Part shown: positions 34,797-44,761 of the stretch, piece after piece | Layout of the letters: the number at the start of each line of letters is the position of its first letter | Position numbering within the stretch: position 1 is the first letter of the stretch | Assembly (NCBI GenBank): GCA_945873145.1 | Contig: CAMCBZ010000008.1 | Location: 24,465 to 88,464, forward strand | DNA from: an uncultured Prevotella sp. | Lineage (GTDB): Bacteria; Bacteroidota; Bacteroidia; Bacteroidales; Bacteroidaceae | Direction of reading: 5' to 3' | Length of the DNA stretch: 64,000 nucleotides | Position numbers and translations under genes: made by a program | The notes under the pieces: model-generated | What the model was told of the DNA's origin: nothing | What the model saw: only the letters and a program-made list of their open reading frames with translations | Database searches by the model: none

Positions 34797-35879
34797 ATGA
34801 CCAAAAAAATATGGCAATATGTTTTGACGTGCATGATGTTGCTGTTGTCACTCAACGCTTCATCACAGGTCACCGTAGAGCAAAATGTGGACTCGGTGGG
34901 GATTCTCATCGGTGAACAGGCCCATTTGCAGCTTACCGTCACGATGCCCGCTGGCTCTACCATTCAGTGGCCGGCACTGAAGGAGCGCCAGATGGTGGTC
35001 CCGGGTGTGGAGGTTGTGAAGGTCGCTGACGCTGATACCTTGTCCACAAGTGGCAAGGAACTCAAGGTCAGCAAAGTCTACACGATCACCTCGTTTGACG
35101 AGCATCTCTATTCCATTCCTCCCTTGCCGGTGAAAGTCAACGGTAAAAACTATCAAGGAGGCGTCGCTGCGCTGAAGGTGATCACGATGAATGTCGACAC
35201 GCTCCATCCCAACCAGTTCTTCCCGCCAAAGGATGTCCAGGACAATCCTTTCTCGTGGGCAGAGTGGAGTCCTTATTTCTGGTTGTCGCTGCTGATGTTG
35301 CTGATCGTGCTCGTGATGGGGTATCTCTACATCCGTCTGCGTAGCAACAAACCGGTGATCACGCGTATCCGTATCGTGAAACACGTGCCTGCTCATCAGC
35401 GCGCCCTCAATGCCATCAGCAAGATCAAGGAGGAGCATCTCACCACCAGTGAGGATCAGAAGACCTACTACACGCAGCTCACCGACACGCTGAGGAAATA
35501 TATCCAGGAGCGCTTTGGCTTCAATGCTTTGGAGATGACGTCCAGCGAGATCATCGAAAGACTCAATGAGTCCGGTGACAAGAAGATGATTGACGAGCTG
35601 CGCGAGCTGTTCACGACAGCAGACCTCGTGAAGTTTGCCAAATATTCTACGCTCATCAACGAGAACGACCTCAACTTGGTGAATGCAATTAACTTCATTG
35701 ATGAGACCAAGCAAGAGAACCAGCCCACCGAGGAACGTATCGTGCCACAGCTGACTGAGGGCGACAAGCGCACACGACAGAACCGCATCACCATCAAGTC
35801 GCTGCTCTGGGCGTTGGGAATCATCGCCGCGGCCTGCCTGGTGTATGTCTGCTATCACGTCTGGCTGCTGCTTGGATGA
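34797..35879 (+). CDS. Bat-operon membrane protein, BatD/DUF4381-like
   Basis: Exported membrane protein, 360 aa. Signal peptide (1-23), a beta-sandwich-like periplasmic domain (about 25-135), transmembrane helix (about 155-178), a cytoplasmic helical part containing TLRKYIQERFGFNALEMTSSEI, and a second helix at the C-terminus (about 337-357). The arrangement recalls a short BatD or a DUF4381 protein. It lies between DUF58 and BatA, a fixed place in many Bacteroidota Bat operons. Function is unknown beyond the operon's link to oxidative stress tolerance in Bacteroides. Confidence 0.82.
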   Translation: MTKKIWQYVLTCMMLLLSLNASSQVTVEQNVDSVGILIGEQAHLQLTVTMPAGSTIQWPALKERQMVVPGVEVVKVADADTLSTSGKELKVSKVYTITSFDEHLYSIPPLPVKVNGKNYQGGVAALKVITMNVDTLHPNQFFPPKDVQDNPFSWAEWSPYFWLSLLMLLIVLVMGYLYIRLRSNKPVITRIRIVKHVPAHQRALNAISKIKEEHLTTSEDQKTYYTQLTDTLRKYIQERFGFNALEMTSSEIIERLNESGDKKMIDELRELFTTADLVKFAKYSTLINENDLNLVNAINFIDETKQENQPTEERIVPQLTEGDKRTRQNRITIKSLLWALGIIAAACLVYVCYHVWLLLG

Positions 35880-35903
35880 GCGAAACATTAAAGATTGACG
35901 ATC

Positions 35904-36902
35904 ATGGAATTTGCTGATAAACAATATTTCTTGCTGCTGTTGCTGCTCATCCCTTATATCCTGTGGTATTTCCTTTACCGCAAGAGAGATGAGCCGACAC
36001 TGCGTATGGGCGACACCTACTCCTATCAGAATGCGCCGAAGAGCTGGCGAGTGCGCCTCGTCAACGCCCCGATGGTCCTGCGTTGTGTGGTGTTTACGCT
36101 CATCGTCTTCATCCTGGCGCGTCCTCAGACTCATAACTCTTGGGGACACAAACAGGTAGAGGGCATCGACATCATGCTGGCCATGGACGTGTCCACTTCC
36201 ATGCTGGCCGAGGACTTGAAGCCCAACCGCATTGAGGCGGCCAAGGATGTGGCCGCAGAGTTCATCTCCGGCAGACCCAACGACAATATCGGTCTGACGA
36301 TCTTCGCGGGCGAGGCGTTCACGCAGTGCCCGATGACCACCGACCATACGTCGTTGCTCAACATGTTGCAAAGCGTGCGCACCGACATTGCTGCCCGTGG
36401 ACTCATCCAGGACGGAACGGCATTGGGTATGGGACTGGCCAACGCTGTGTCGCGGCTGAAAGACTCTAAAGCCAAGAGCAAGGTGGTGATCTTGCTGACA
36501 GATGGTAGCAACAACATGGGCGACATCTCGCCGCTGACGGCTGCCCAGATCGCCAAGTCGTTTGGTATCAGAGTTTATACGATTGGCGTAGGAACCAATA
36601 AGGTAGCACCTTATCCCGTACAGGTCGCAGGTACGGTGCAGTATGTCAATATGCCGGTGGAGATTGATACGAAGACGCTGAGCGACATCTCGGCGATCAC
36701 CGACGGCAATTTCTATCGTGCCACCAACAACCGGCAGTTGAAGCAGATCTATCACGACATCGACCAACTTGAGAAGACGAAGATGAACGTCAAGAAGTAT
36801 TCGCGCTACTACGAGGCTTACCAGCCTTTCGCCATCGCCGCGATCTTCTTCCTCCTGTTGGAGATCCTGCTGCGCAACACGGTCTTGCGTCGACTGCCTT
36901 AA
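35904..36902 (+). CDS. batA: BatA, von Willebrand A membrane protein
   Basis: Inner-membrane protein, 332 aa. Two N-terminal transmembrane helices (about 8-24 and 56-75), a periplasmic VWA domain with MIDAS motif MAMDVSTSMLA (about 91-101) plus DGTALG and LLTDGSNN, and one C-terminal helix (about 307-326). The ATG at 35904 was chosen; an in-frame TTG lies 9 bp earlier. Intact MIDAS residues suggest metal-dependent protein binding. batB follows. Confidence 0.93.
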   Translation: MEFADKQYFLLLLLLIPYILWYFLYRKRDEPTLRMGDTYSYQNAPKSWRVRLVNAPMVLRCVVFTLIVFILARPQTHNSWGHKQVEGIDIMLAMDVSTSMLAEDLKPNRIEAAKDVAAEFISGRPNDNIGLTIFAGEAFTQCPMTTDHTSLLNMLQSVRTDIAARGLIQDGTALGMGLANAVSRLKDSKAKSKVVILLTDGSNNMGDISPLTAAQIAKSFGIRVYTIGVGTNKVAPYPVQVAGTVQYVNMPVEIDTKTLSDISAITDGNFYRATNNRQLKQIYHDIDQLEKTKMNVKKYSRYYEAYQPFAIAAIFFLLLEILLRNTVLRRLP

Positions 36903-37070
36903 GGATTAGCATGCTGATGCCCCTATATATAATAAGGTGTAGGTAACCTATGTTCATGGAACATCGAAGCTATGTTCATGACGCAGGGAACCTGTATTGC
37001 AGATGTAGGGAACTGAAAAGAAGAGAATTCAGAGGCCTGAGGCCGAAGAAAAAAGATAAACGAAAAGACA

Positions 37071-38096
37071 ATGAGATTTGAAGATCCAACATACTTATGG
37101 CTACTCTGCCTGCTGCCTCTGCTGTTTTTGCTGAGGGTAGCAAGCCATTTCAAGCAGAAGAAGCGGCTTCGCCAGTTAGGTGATCCTCAGCTGTTGAAGC
37201 AGCTCATGCCCGACGTTTCCAAGGCAAGGCGTGCGGTGAAGTTCTGGTTGATGATGGGTGCCTTGGCCATGCTCATCCTGGTTTTGGCTCGTCCGCAAAT
37301 GGGAACGCATGTGTCACACGACAAGCGTCAGGGCATCGAAGCGATCATCTGTATGGACATCTCCAACTCCATGCTTGCCCAGGATGTCGTGCCGAGCAGA
37401 CTGGAAAAGAGCAAGATGCTCGTCGAAAACATGATCGACCACTTCACCAACGATAAGGTGGGACTTGTGGTCTTTGCCGGTGACGCCTTCGTACAACTGC
37501 CGATTACCGCGGACTACGTCTCTGCGAAGATGTTCCTGCAGGATATTAATCCCTCGCTGATTGCCACACAAGGCACAGATATCGGTCATGCCATACAGTT
37601 AGCCATGCACAGTTTCACGCAGGCTGACAATATCGGACGGGCTATCATCGTGATCACCGATGGTGAAGACCACGAAGGTGGTGCTGAGGAAGCGGCTGCC
37701 GAAGCCAAGAAGAAAGGCATCAACGTGTTTATCCTTGGCGTCGGTGATCCTCACGGTGCACCGATTCCTACCGGCGACGGCTATATGAAGGATGCTTCAG
37801 GACAGACCGTGATGAGTGCACTCAACGAGCAGATGTGCCGCAAGATAGCGCAGGCTGGCAGTGGCATGTACATTCATGTCAACAACACGGCAGACGCTCA
37901 GAACGAGTTGAACAACGATTTGGTCAAGCTGCAGCAAGGCACTACCGACGCTGTGGTCTATAGCGACTATAACGAGCAGTTCCAGGCTTTCGCCATCATT
38001 GCGCTGATCCTTCTCGTCTTGGATGTGTGTCTGATGGAGACACGGAATCCATTGCTGAAGAAGGTAACGATCTTTAAGAATAAAGGAAAGAAATAA
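37071..38096 (+). CDS. batB: BatB, von Willebrand A membrane protein
   Basis: Inner-membrane protein, 341 aa, with the same layout as BatA: N-terminal helices (about 8-22 and 56-75), VWA domain with MIDAS CMDISNSMLAQDV (about 96-108), and a C-terminal helix (about 308-327). The MIDAS motif is complete. The gap from batA is 168 bp, unusually long for this operon, and contains a short direct repeat around TATGTTCATG (36949 and 36972). batC starts 3 bp after the stop. Confidence 0.93.
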   Translation: MRFEDPTYLWLLCLLPLLFLLRVASHFKQKKRLRQLGDPQLLKQLMPDVSKARRAVKFWLMMGALAMLILVLARPQMGTHVSHDKRQGIEAIICMDISNSMLAQDVVPSRLEKSKMLVENMIDHFTNDKVGLVVFAGDAFVQLPITADYVSAKMFLQDINPSLIATQGTDIGHAIQLAMHSFTQADNIGRAIIVITDGEDHEGGAEEAAAEAKKKGINVFILGVGDPHGAPIPTGDGYMKDASGQTVMSALNEQMCRKIAQAGSGMYIHVNNTADAQNELNNDLVKLQQGTTDAVVYSDYNEQFQAFAIIALILLVLDVCLMETRNPLLKKVTIFKNKGKK

Positions 38097-38099
38097 ATA

Positions 38100-38795
38100 A
38101 TGGACATACGTAAGTATATTCTTTTGATCCTGCTGGCTCTTGCCGGTGTCACTCAGATGCAGGCGCAGGCCGACCGACAGTTCATCCGGAACGGCAACAA
38201 ACTCTACCGGCAGCAGAACTATGCCAAGGCTGAGACGGAGTACCGCAAGGCCTTAAGCAAGAATGCACGCAACACGCAGGCGATGTACAATCTCGGTTGT
38301 GCGCTGATGATGCAGCAGAAAGACTCTGCCGCCATCGTACAGCTGCAAAACGCCGGGCGCAGTGAGCAGTCTCCGCGGCGCAAGGCAATGGCTTATCACA
38401 ACATCGGTGTGATCTGCCAGCAACATCAGATGTATGGCGAGGCCATCGAAGCTTACAAGGAGAGTCTGCGCAGCAATCCGGGCGACAACGAGACCCGCTA
38501 TAACCTTGCTCTCTGCCAACGCTTGCAGAAAAAGCAAAAGCAGAATGGAGGCAAGAATAACCAGAAGAATAAGAACAAGAAGGACAATAAGAAACAACGG
38601 AATAAGCAGAAGAACAATAATCAGAACAAACAAGATCAGAACAAGCAGCAAAAGCAGCAACCCAAGGATCAGATGAGCAAAGACAATGCACAGCAGTTGC
38701 TCAACTACGCCATCCAGCAGGAGAAGGCTACGCAAGAGCGTCTGAAACGCAATGAACAGCAGCCACAACGCAGAAGACTGCAACAAAACTGGTAA
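38100..38795 (+). CDS. batC: BatC, TPR protein with Asn/Lys/Gln-rich tail
   Basis: Periplasmic protein, 231 aa. Signal peptide (1-21), three TPR units (about 22-140), then a low-complexity stretch (about 142-200) made almost only of Lys, Asn and Gln, ending in a short helix. The charged tail is common in Bacteroidota BatC. It probably scaffolds BatA, BatB and BatD. The coding sequence of the tail is A-rich and could be prone to slippage. Confidence 0.9.
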   Translation: MDIRKYILLILLALAGVTQMQAQADRQFIRNGNKLYRQQNYAKAETEYRKALSKNARNTQAMYNLGCALMMQQKDSAAIVQLQNAGRSEQSPRRKAMAYHNIGVICQQHQMYGEAIEAYKESLRSNPGDNETRYNLALCQRLQKKQKQNGGKNNQKNKNKKDNKKQRNKQKNNNQNKQDQNKQQKQQPKDQMSKDNAQQLLNYAIQQEKATQERLKRNEQQPQRRRLQQNW

Positions 38796-38831
38796 TAAAG
38801 TGTGCTTGAAATCTGATAAAGTGTACTTGAT

Positions 38832-40673
38832 ATGATGACGCGTCGAATAATTCACATATTTGTTTTCACCTTGATGTTGGCGGTCGTGGCGTTGACATCA
38901 CAGGCTCAGATTGCCGTGTCTGTCCCCTCGCATGTGGAGGCGGGAGAGAACTTCCGGCTGTCCTACACCATCAACACGCAGGATGTCGATGAGTTCCGGG
39001 CCGGAAACATTCCCGGCGGACTGGAGCTTATTGCCGGTCCTTACACCTCGCAGCAGTCGAGCTACCGCATGGTCAACGGTCACACGAGCAGTTCGTCTTC
39101 CATCACCTTCACCTACACGCTCTATGCCGCCAAGGACGGTTCGTTTACGATTCCGCCGGCTCATGCCCGCATCAATGGCCGTATGGTAGCCTCGCGGGCC
39201 GCCAAGGTGGTGGTCAGCGGACGGTCTCGCAACAGTGGCGGCGCTCCGAAGATGCATGGTGAGGACGAGAGTCGTGAGCCGAGCATGGCGTCGGCAGGCA
39301 CCCGCATCACGGCCAACGACCTGTTTATCAAGGTCACGGCCAACAAACGACGGGTACATGAGCAGGAGCCGATACTGCTTACCTATAAAGTATACTCCCT
39401 CGTGGACCTCACACAGTTGGAGGGCAAGATGCCCGACCTCACTGGTTTCCACTCTCAAGAGGTGCCCCTGCCTCAGCAAAAGAGCTTCCATCTCGAACGC
39501 GTCAATGGTAAGCCCTATCGTGCTGTGACGTGGAGTCAGTATGTCATGTATCCGCAGATGACGGGCAAACTCCAGATTCCGAGCATCACCTTCAAGGGTA
39601 TCGTTGTGCAGCAAAACCGCTCTGTCGATCCTTTCGAGGCTTTCCTCAACGGAGGATCTGGCTATGTCGAGGTGCACCGCAACATTGTGGCACCGGGACT
39701 GACCGTGCAGGTCGATCCTTTACCTGCCAAGCCTGCCGGCTTCTCCGGTGGCGTGGGCAGGTTCAATATCTCCGCTCAGCTCACCAAGAAAGAGGTGAAG
39801 GCCGGTGATCCCGTCACCCTCAGAGTGGTGGTAGGCGGCAATGGCAACCTCAAGCTCATCAAGCAGCCTGAGGTCAACTTCCCCAAGGACTTCGACAAAT
39901 ACGACGCAAAGGTGACCGACAAGACCAAGCTGACATCCACCGGTGTGGGTGGCAACATGATCTACGACTTCCTCTTTGTGCCGCGCAACCAGGGCACTTA
40001 CACCATTCCCGCTGTGTCGTTTACCTATTACGACACCGGCTTGAATGCCTACAAGACCATCAAGACACAGCCGTTCAAGCTGGTCGTAGACAAGGGCGAC
40101 GGCAACAGCACGTCGGCAGACTATGATGCTCAGAAGGACAACGACATTCACGACATCATGTCGGGCAAGTGTGAGCAACGTCAGGTGGGCAACTTCTTCT
40201 TCGGTTCCACATCGTGGTGGATCTCGTTGCTCTTGCCGTTGATCGCCTTCATCGTGCTGCTGGTCATCTTCCGCAAGCGTGCTTTGGATCATGCCGATGC
40301 CGTGAAGATGCGTGGCAAGAAAGCCAACAAGATTGCCCGCAAACGACTGAAGAAAGCCAGCAAGCTGATGTTCCAAGGCAAGAGCGAGGCCTTCTACGAC
40401 GAGGTGCTCCGTGCGCTGTGGGGCTATGTGGGCTATAAGCTCAACATTCCGGTGGAACAGCTCAACCGCGACAATATCACAGAGAAGCTGCAAAGTCACG
40501 AAGTTGACGATGCCACCATCGGCAAGTTCATCTCGGCCCTCGACACTTGCGAGTTTGAGCGCTACGCTCCCGGTGATGCCTCCGGCAATATGGAGAAGAC
40601 CTTCAACAGTGCGATGACGGCCATCGAGGAGATCGAGGAGGTGATGAAACGCAATGGCGGACGCAAGAGATAA
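38832..40673 (+). CDS. batD: BatD, oxygen-tolerance protein
   Basis: Large envelope protein, 613 aa. Signal peptide (1-25), repeated immunoglobulin-like beta domains (about 26-420), a transmembrane helix (about 458-477) and a cytoplasmic helical C-terminus (about 490-610). BatD is required for the aerotolerance phenotype reported for Bat operons in Bacteroides. Directly upstream, AAAGTGTGCTTGA and AAAGTGTACTTGA form a 21-bp tandem duplication (about 38796-38831). Its stop region is close to batE. Confidence 0.92.
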   Translation: MMTRRIIHIFVFTLMLAVVALTSQAQIAVSVPSHVEAGENFRLSYTINTQDVDEFRAGNIPGGLELIAGPYTSQQSSYRMVNGHTSSSSSITFTYTLYAAKDGSFTIPPAHARINGRMVASRAAKVVVSGRSRNSGGAPKMHGEDESREPSMASAGTRITANDLFIKVTANKRRVHEQEPILLTYKVYSLVDLTQLEGKMPDLTGFHSQEVPLPQQKSFHLERVNGKPYRAVTWSQYVMYPQMTGKLQIPSITFKGIVVQQNRSVDPFEAFLNGGSGYVEVHRNIVAPGLTVQVDPLPAKPAGFSGGVGRFNISAQLTKKEVKAGDPVTLRVVVGGNGNLKLIKQPEVNFPKDFDKYDAKVTDKTKLTSTGVGGNMIYDFLFVPRNQGTYTIPAVSFTYYDTGLNAYKTIKTQPFKLVVDKGDGNSTSADYDAQKDNDIHDIMSGKCEQRQVGNFFFGSTSWWISLLLPLIAFIVLLVIFRKRALDHADAVKMRGKKANKIARKRLKKASKLMFQGKSEAFYDEVLRALWGYVGYKLNIPVEQLNRDNITEKLQSHEVDDATIGKFISALDTCEFERYAPGDASGNMEKTFNSAMTAIEEIEEVMKRNGGRKR

Positions 40674-40719
40674 TCGTCCGGCCGTTGGCAAAGTAGAAAA
40701 GATTAGGAAGAAATCAAAG

Positions 40720-41496
40720 ATGAAGAAGCGTATCTCAATCATAGGAAACAGCGTCAGACGCCTGCTCATGCTCGTGGCAGGCGTGCTGACGTGCACGCTG
40801 TCCTTTGCCATCACAAAGGACAATGCCGACACGGCCTATAAGCAAGGCAAGTATCAGCAGGCGATCATCGACTATCAGGAGTTGCTCAAGGAAGGCGTTT
40901 CGCCGGAACTGTACTACAATCTTGGCAATGCCTACTACCGTAGTGACAACCTCGCGCAGGCAATTTTAGCTTACGAGCGCGCCGCTCAGCTGTCGCCGGG
41001 AAACAGCGACATCCGTTTCAACTTGCAGTTTGCGCGCGCCAAGACCATCGACAAGATCGTGCCGGACAACGAGATGTTCTTTGTCACATGGTACAAGCGG
41101 CTTGTCAACTTCACGAGTGTTGACAACTGGGCACGCACGGGGATTGTTGCTGTTGTGCTGGCTTTGCTGTTGATGCTGGCTTATCTCTTTGGCCCTCAAC
41201 TGATGGTCCGCAAGATTGGATTCTATGGCAGTGGTGTTGCTTTGCTGTTGTTTATCGTCACTACCTTCTTTGCGTGGCAACAGAAACAAAACCTTGAGCA
41301 GCATTGCGGTGCGATCATCATGGCACCGTCCGTGACGATCAAGAAGACGCCTGTCGCCAATGGCACCGACGCTTTCGTGCTTCACGAAGGTACCAGAGTG
41401 GACATCACGGACAAGAGTATGAAGTCGTGGTACGGTGTAAGGGTCGGAGACGGTCGTGAAGGATGGATTCCGGCTTCACAAGTAGAGATCATTTAA
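40720..41496 (+). CDS. batE: BatE, TPR plus SH3-like protein
   Basis: Membrane protein, 258 aa. Signal peptide (1-29), TPR units (about 30-105, with LYYNLGNAYYRSDNLAQAI), two transmembrane helices (about 135-155 and 165-185) and a C-terminal bacterial SH3 domain (about 200-258) ending GREGWIPASQVEII. The ATG at 40720 gives a clean signal peptide; an in-frame ATG at 40654 would overlap batD by 20 bp. It is the last Bat gene and is followed 12 bp later by a PAP2 gene. Confidence 0.92.
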   Translation: MKKRISIIGNSVRRLLMLVAGVLTCTLSFAITKDNADTAYKQGKYQQAIIDYQELLKEGVSPELYYNLGNAYYRSDNLAQAILAYERAAQLSPGNSDIRFNLQFARAKTIDKIVPDNEMFFVTWYKRLVNFTSVDNWARTGIVAVVLALLLMLAYLFGPQLMVRKIGFYGSGVALLLFIVTTFFAWQQKQNLEQHCGAIIMAPSVTIKKTPVANGTDAFVLHEGTRVDITDKSMKSWYGVRVGDGREGWIPASQVEII

Positions 41497-41508
41497 TCGT
41501 TTTTTATC

Positions 41509-42216
41509 ATGGCATTGGACGGATTGATCTCTTTTGACCAGCATCTGCTGATGATGCTCAATGGGAGTGATTCCATGTTTTGGGATCACTTCATGCTCAT
41601 TTTTACCAACGGCCTTACGTGGATTCCCTTGCTCTTCACACTATTCCTACTCGTGATGAAGAACAATGAGACGATGGTGCAGATAGGTCTTGTGGTAGGC
41701 TGTGTGTTGTTGGGTGTCTTCTTTTCCGGCGGACTCAACGACATCGTCATTAAGCCTTTAGTAGCCCGGCCGCGTCCTTGCGACGACCCGCTGATGAAAT
41801 ACTCGGTAGATGTGGTGAACAACTACCGCGCCTCAGGCTTTAGTTTCTTTTCCAGTCATGCTGCCAACACCATGGCCATCGCCGTGTTCATGATGTGGCT
41901 TGTGCGTAGTCGCCTGTTGAGCCTTACGCTCTTCTCCTGGTCGGTACTCAACGGCTGGTCGCGCGTCTACCTTGCCCAGCACTATCCCTCTGATGTTCTC
42001 GTGGGCTGGCTTTGGGGCGCGATGATGGGCAGTCTGGCTTATTACGTTTTCTATAGACTCTATAATAAGGTGAGTCCCCCCGTCAACTACATCTCGTCTC
42101 AGTACACCACCACGGGCTACAGCAATGTCGACATCCACAATGTCATGCTCGTGCTCATGCTCACGCTTTGTGTGGCCGTGATCTGCGCCCTTTTCACCAT
42201 GACTGGCAGCTATTGA
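41509..42216 (+). CDS. PAP2-family membrane phosphatase
   Basis: Inner-membrane acid phosphatase, 235 aa, with about six helices. Motif 1 KPLVARPRPCDDP (about 83-95), motif 2 FFSSHAANT (PSGH-like, about 114-122) and motif 3 SRVYLAQHYPSDVLVG (about 149-164) are complete. Such enzymes dephosphorylate undecaprenyl pyrophosphate, phosphatidylglycerol phosphate or lipid A; which one cannot be told. It is closely spaced to batE and queA. Confidence 0.92.
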   Translation: MALDGLISFDQHLLMMLNGSDSMFWDHFMLIFTNGLTWIPLLFTLFLLVMKNNETMVQIGLVVGCVLLGVFFSGGLNDIVIKPLVARPRPCDDPLMKYSVDVVNNYRASGFSFFSSHAANTMAIAVFMMWLVRSRLLSLTLFSWSVLNGWSRVYLAQHYPSDVLVGWLWGAMMGSLAYYVFYRLYNKVSPPVNYISSQYTTTGYSNVDIHNVMLVLMLTLCVAVICALFTMTGSY

Positions 42217-42253
42217 TCTCACCCAATCTCTTGAACAATTATATACAACGACA

Positions 42254-43519
42254 ATGGATACAAAACATATACATATCAGTGATTATAACTACGACTTACC
42301 CGACAGTCGTATTGCCAAGTTCCCGCTGAAAGAGCGTGACCACAGCAAATTGCTTATCTACGACCATGGTACGGTCAGTGAAGATATTTTCTACAACCTG
42401 CCACAGCACCTTCCTGCCGGTGCGCTGATGGTGTTTAACAACACCCGCGTCATCCAGGCGCGTATGCATTTCCGCAAGGAGACGGGTGCACTCATCGAGG
42501 TCTTCCTCATGGAGCCTGCTGAGCCCGCCGATTACGAGCAGATGTTTCAGACCACCGGTAAGTGCAGTTGGCTGTGCATGGTCGGCAATCTGAAGAAGTG
42601 GAAAGAGGGTACACTCCACCGCGACTTTGAGATTAAAGGTCACAAGCTTACTCTTAACGCCACGATGGACCGCAGTCGTACTGCTGAGAAGAGCGGTGGC
42701 ACGAACTATTGGGTCGACTTTGAGTGGGACAACGATCAGGTCAACTTTGCCGACATCCTTGAGGCTGTGGGTGAACTGCCCATCCCTCCTTATCTCAACC
42801 GCGAGACGCAGGAGAGCGACAAAACCACTTATCAGACAGTCTACTCCAAGATCAAAGGCAGCGTGGCAGCGCCGACAGCAGGACTGCATTTCACCGATCG
42901 CGTGCTGAAAGATGTCGACGATCATGGCATCGTACGTGATGAGGTGACGCTGCATGTAGGTGCCGGAACGTTCAAACCCGTGAAGTCGGAGGAGATCGAA
43001 GGCCATAACATGCACACAGAGTACATCGTCGTCCACCGTCATACCTTTGAGCATCTCCTTGAGCATCAGTGTCGGGCTATTGCTGTGGGCACCACGAGCG
43101 TGCGCACCTTGGAGAGCCTCTACTATATGGGCGTGAAGGCTTTGACCCATCCCGATATCTCGGAGGAAGAGCTGCACGTCAATCAGTGGGAACCCTACGA
43201 TCTGCCGCATGACGAGCAGGGACTCGTGATCGTCGACGGAAAGAGCGTCACTGTGGAGCAGGCCATACGTGCCCTTCTCGACTATCTCGACCGCGACGGC
43301 CTTGATGCCCTCCATTCCAGTACTCAGATTATTATTGCTCCGGGCTACACCTATAAGATTGTGAAGATGCTCATCACCAATTTCCATCAGCCTCAGAGCA
43401 CGCTGCTGCTCTTGGTCAGCGCTTTCCTTCATGGCGACTGGCGCAAGGTCTACGACTATGCGCTCAGCCATGACTTCCGCTTCCTGAGCTATGGCGATTC
43501 CAGTTTGTTAAAAGTTTAA
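42254..43519 (+). CDS. queA: S-adenosylmethionine:tRNA ribosyltransferase-isomerase
   Basis: Makes epoxyqueuosine in tRNA from preQ1-modified tRNA and SAM. 421 aa, longer than the E. coli protein (about 356), as is usual in Bacteroidota. Seen: DYNYDLPDSRIAKFP at the N-terminus, VFNNTRVIQARM, SVAAPTAGLHFTDRVL (about 199-214), VGAGTFKPV, and the C-terminal NFHQPQSTLLLLVSAF. The next gene starts 4 bp after its stop. Confidence 0.97.
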   Translation: MDTKHIHISDYNYDLPDSRIAKFPLKERDHSKLLIYDHGTVSEDIFYNLPQHLPAGALMVFNNTRVIQARMHFRKETGALIEVFLMEPAEPADYEQMFQTTGKCSWLCMVGNLKKWKEGTLHRDFEIKGHKLTLNATMDRSRTAEKSGGTNYWVDFEWDNDQVNFADILEAVGELPIPPYLNRETQESDKTTYQTVYSKIKGSVAAPTAGLHFTDRVLKDVDDHGIVRDEVTLHVGAGTFKPVKSEEIEGHNMHTEYIVVHRHTFEHLLEHQCRAIAVGTTSVRTLESLYYMGVKALTHPDISEEELHVNQWEPYDLPHDEQGLVIVDGKSVTVEQAIRALLDYLDRDGLDALHSSTQIIIAPGYTYKIVKMLITNFHQPQSTLLLLVSAFLHGDWRKVYDYALSHDFRFLSYGDSSLLKV

Positions 43520-43523
43520 GTAT

Positions 43524-44750
43524 ATGAAGATAGGAGACAAAGTAAGTTTTCTCAGTGAGGTCGGCGGCGGAAAGGTGGCTGGCTTCCAGGGCAAAAACAT
43601 CGTGTTGGTAGAGGACGAGGATGGTTTCCAGATCCCTATGCCTGTCAATGAGGTCGTCGTCGTCAAGCAGGACGACTACACCACCGCCAATGTCATCAAC
43701 AAACGCGCCGAGGCGGAGGAGCATCGCGCTCAGGAGACACCCCTCAACCGTGGCGGACGCTCGGTCAAGGCGATGATGCAGGACGGTCAGGACGAGGAAG
43801 TGGATATGACCGTAGAGGATACCGTCGACGACACAAAAGAGGTGACCTATCGTCCGCAGGCCGTGGAGCGGCAGGGCGGCAACCAGCTCTCGGCTTATCT
43901 CGCCTTTGTGCCGGACGATGTCAAAGAGCTCATCAACAACCCGAAGTTTACGGTGAACCTTGTCAACGACTGCAACTATTATCTGAAATATACCTATCTT
44001 CAGGCTGAGGGCAACAGCTGGACGGTGATCTCCGAAGGTGAGGTGGAACCCAATACGGTGCTTCTCTTAGGAGAGCTCGGCCGTGAGGATGTCAACCATC
44101 TCGACCGCGTGGCTGTGCAGCTCATCGCTTATAAGCGTGAGAAGCCGTTTATCCTCAAACCCACGGTCGACGTTCAGCTGCGTCTCGATCCGGTGAAGTT
44201 CTATAAAGTGCACACGATGCAGCCCACCGACTTCTTCGAGTCTCCCTGTCTGCTCTACACGCTGGTGGAGAACGACAAGGTTGCCCGGCCACTCGTCGTT
44301 GACGCTAAGAAGCTCAAGGCAGAGATGTATGCCGGAAAGCAAAGTGATGGCGCTGCTCAGGCTCCTACCGCCAAACAGCGCGAGCAACTGGTGAGCCGCT
44401 ACTCCGACGACCAGAGCAAGGGCAACAAGCACAACTCGCTTTATATCCGTCATCGCGGTCTTGACGACGCGCTTGTGGTGGACTTACATGCCGAGGAGAT
44501 CCTTGATACCACACAGGGAATGAAACCCGGAGAGATCCTCGACTATCAGCTCAAGGTCTTCCGTGACACCATGAACGCGCATCTGAACCGTAAAGGTCAG
44601 AAGATCGTCTTTATCCATGGCAAAGGGGAGGGCGTGCTGCGCCGTGCGCTCATCAACGACCTCACCTACCGCTACAAGAAGTGCACCTATCAGGACGCCT
44701 CATTCCAGGAATATGGCTACGGTGCCACGATGGTCACCATCAACTCTTAA
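43524..44750 (+). CDS. DUF2027 protein with C-terminal Smr domain
   Basis: Cytoplasmic protein, 408 aa. The N-terminus (GDKVSFLSEVGGGKVAGF) resembles the KOW-like start of MutS2/DUF2027 proteins; a middle beta domain (about 110-260) is DUF2027; the C-terminus (about 325-408) is an Smr nuclease-like domain with DLHAEEI and HGKGEGVLRRAL. Smr domains nick DNA or RNA, and recent work ties some to ribosome rescue; the role here is open. It is between queA and nadE, spaced 4 and 11 bp. Confidence 0.9.
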   Translation: MKIGDKVSFLSEVGGGKVAGFQGKNIVLVEDEDGFQIPMPVNEVVVVKQDDYTTANVINKRAEAEEHRAQETPLNRGGRSVKAMMQDGQDEEVDMTVEDTVDDTKEVTYRPQAVERQGGNQLSAYLAFVPDDVKELINNPKFTVNLVNDCNYYLKYTYLQAEGNSWTVISEGEVEPNTVLLLGELGREDVNHLDRVAVQLIAYKREKPFILKPTVDVQLRLDPVKFYKVHTMQPTDFFESPCLLYTLVENDKVARPLVVDAKKLKAEMYAGKQSDGAAQAPTAKQREQLVSRYSDDQSKGNKHNSLYIRHRGLDDALVVDLHAEEILDTTQGMKPGEILDYQLKVFRDTMNAHLNRKGQKIVFIHGKGEGVLRRALINDLTYRYKKCTYQDASFQEYGYGATMVTINS

Positions 44751-44761
44751 ACGTAAGCAAA

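Noticed and set aside
40654..40719. Longer batE starting 20 bp inside batD
   Set aside because: The extension would place charged residues before the signal peptide; the ATG at 40720 gives a normal one.
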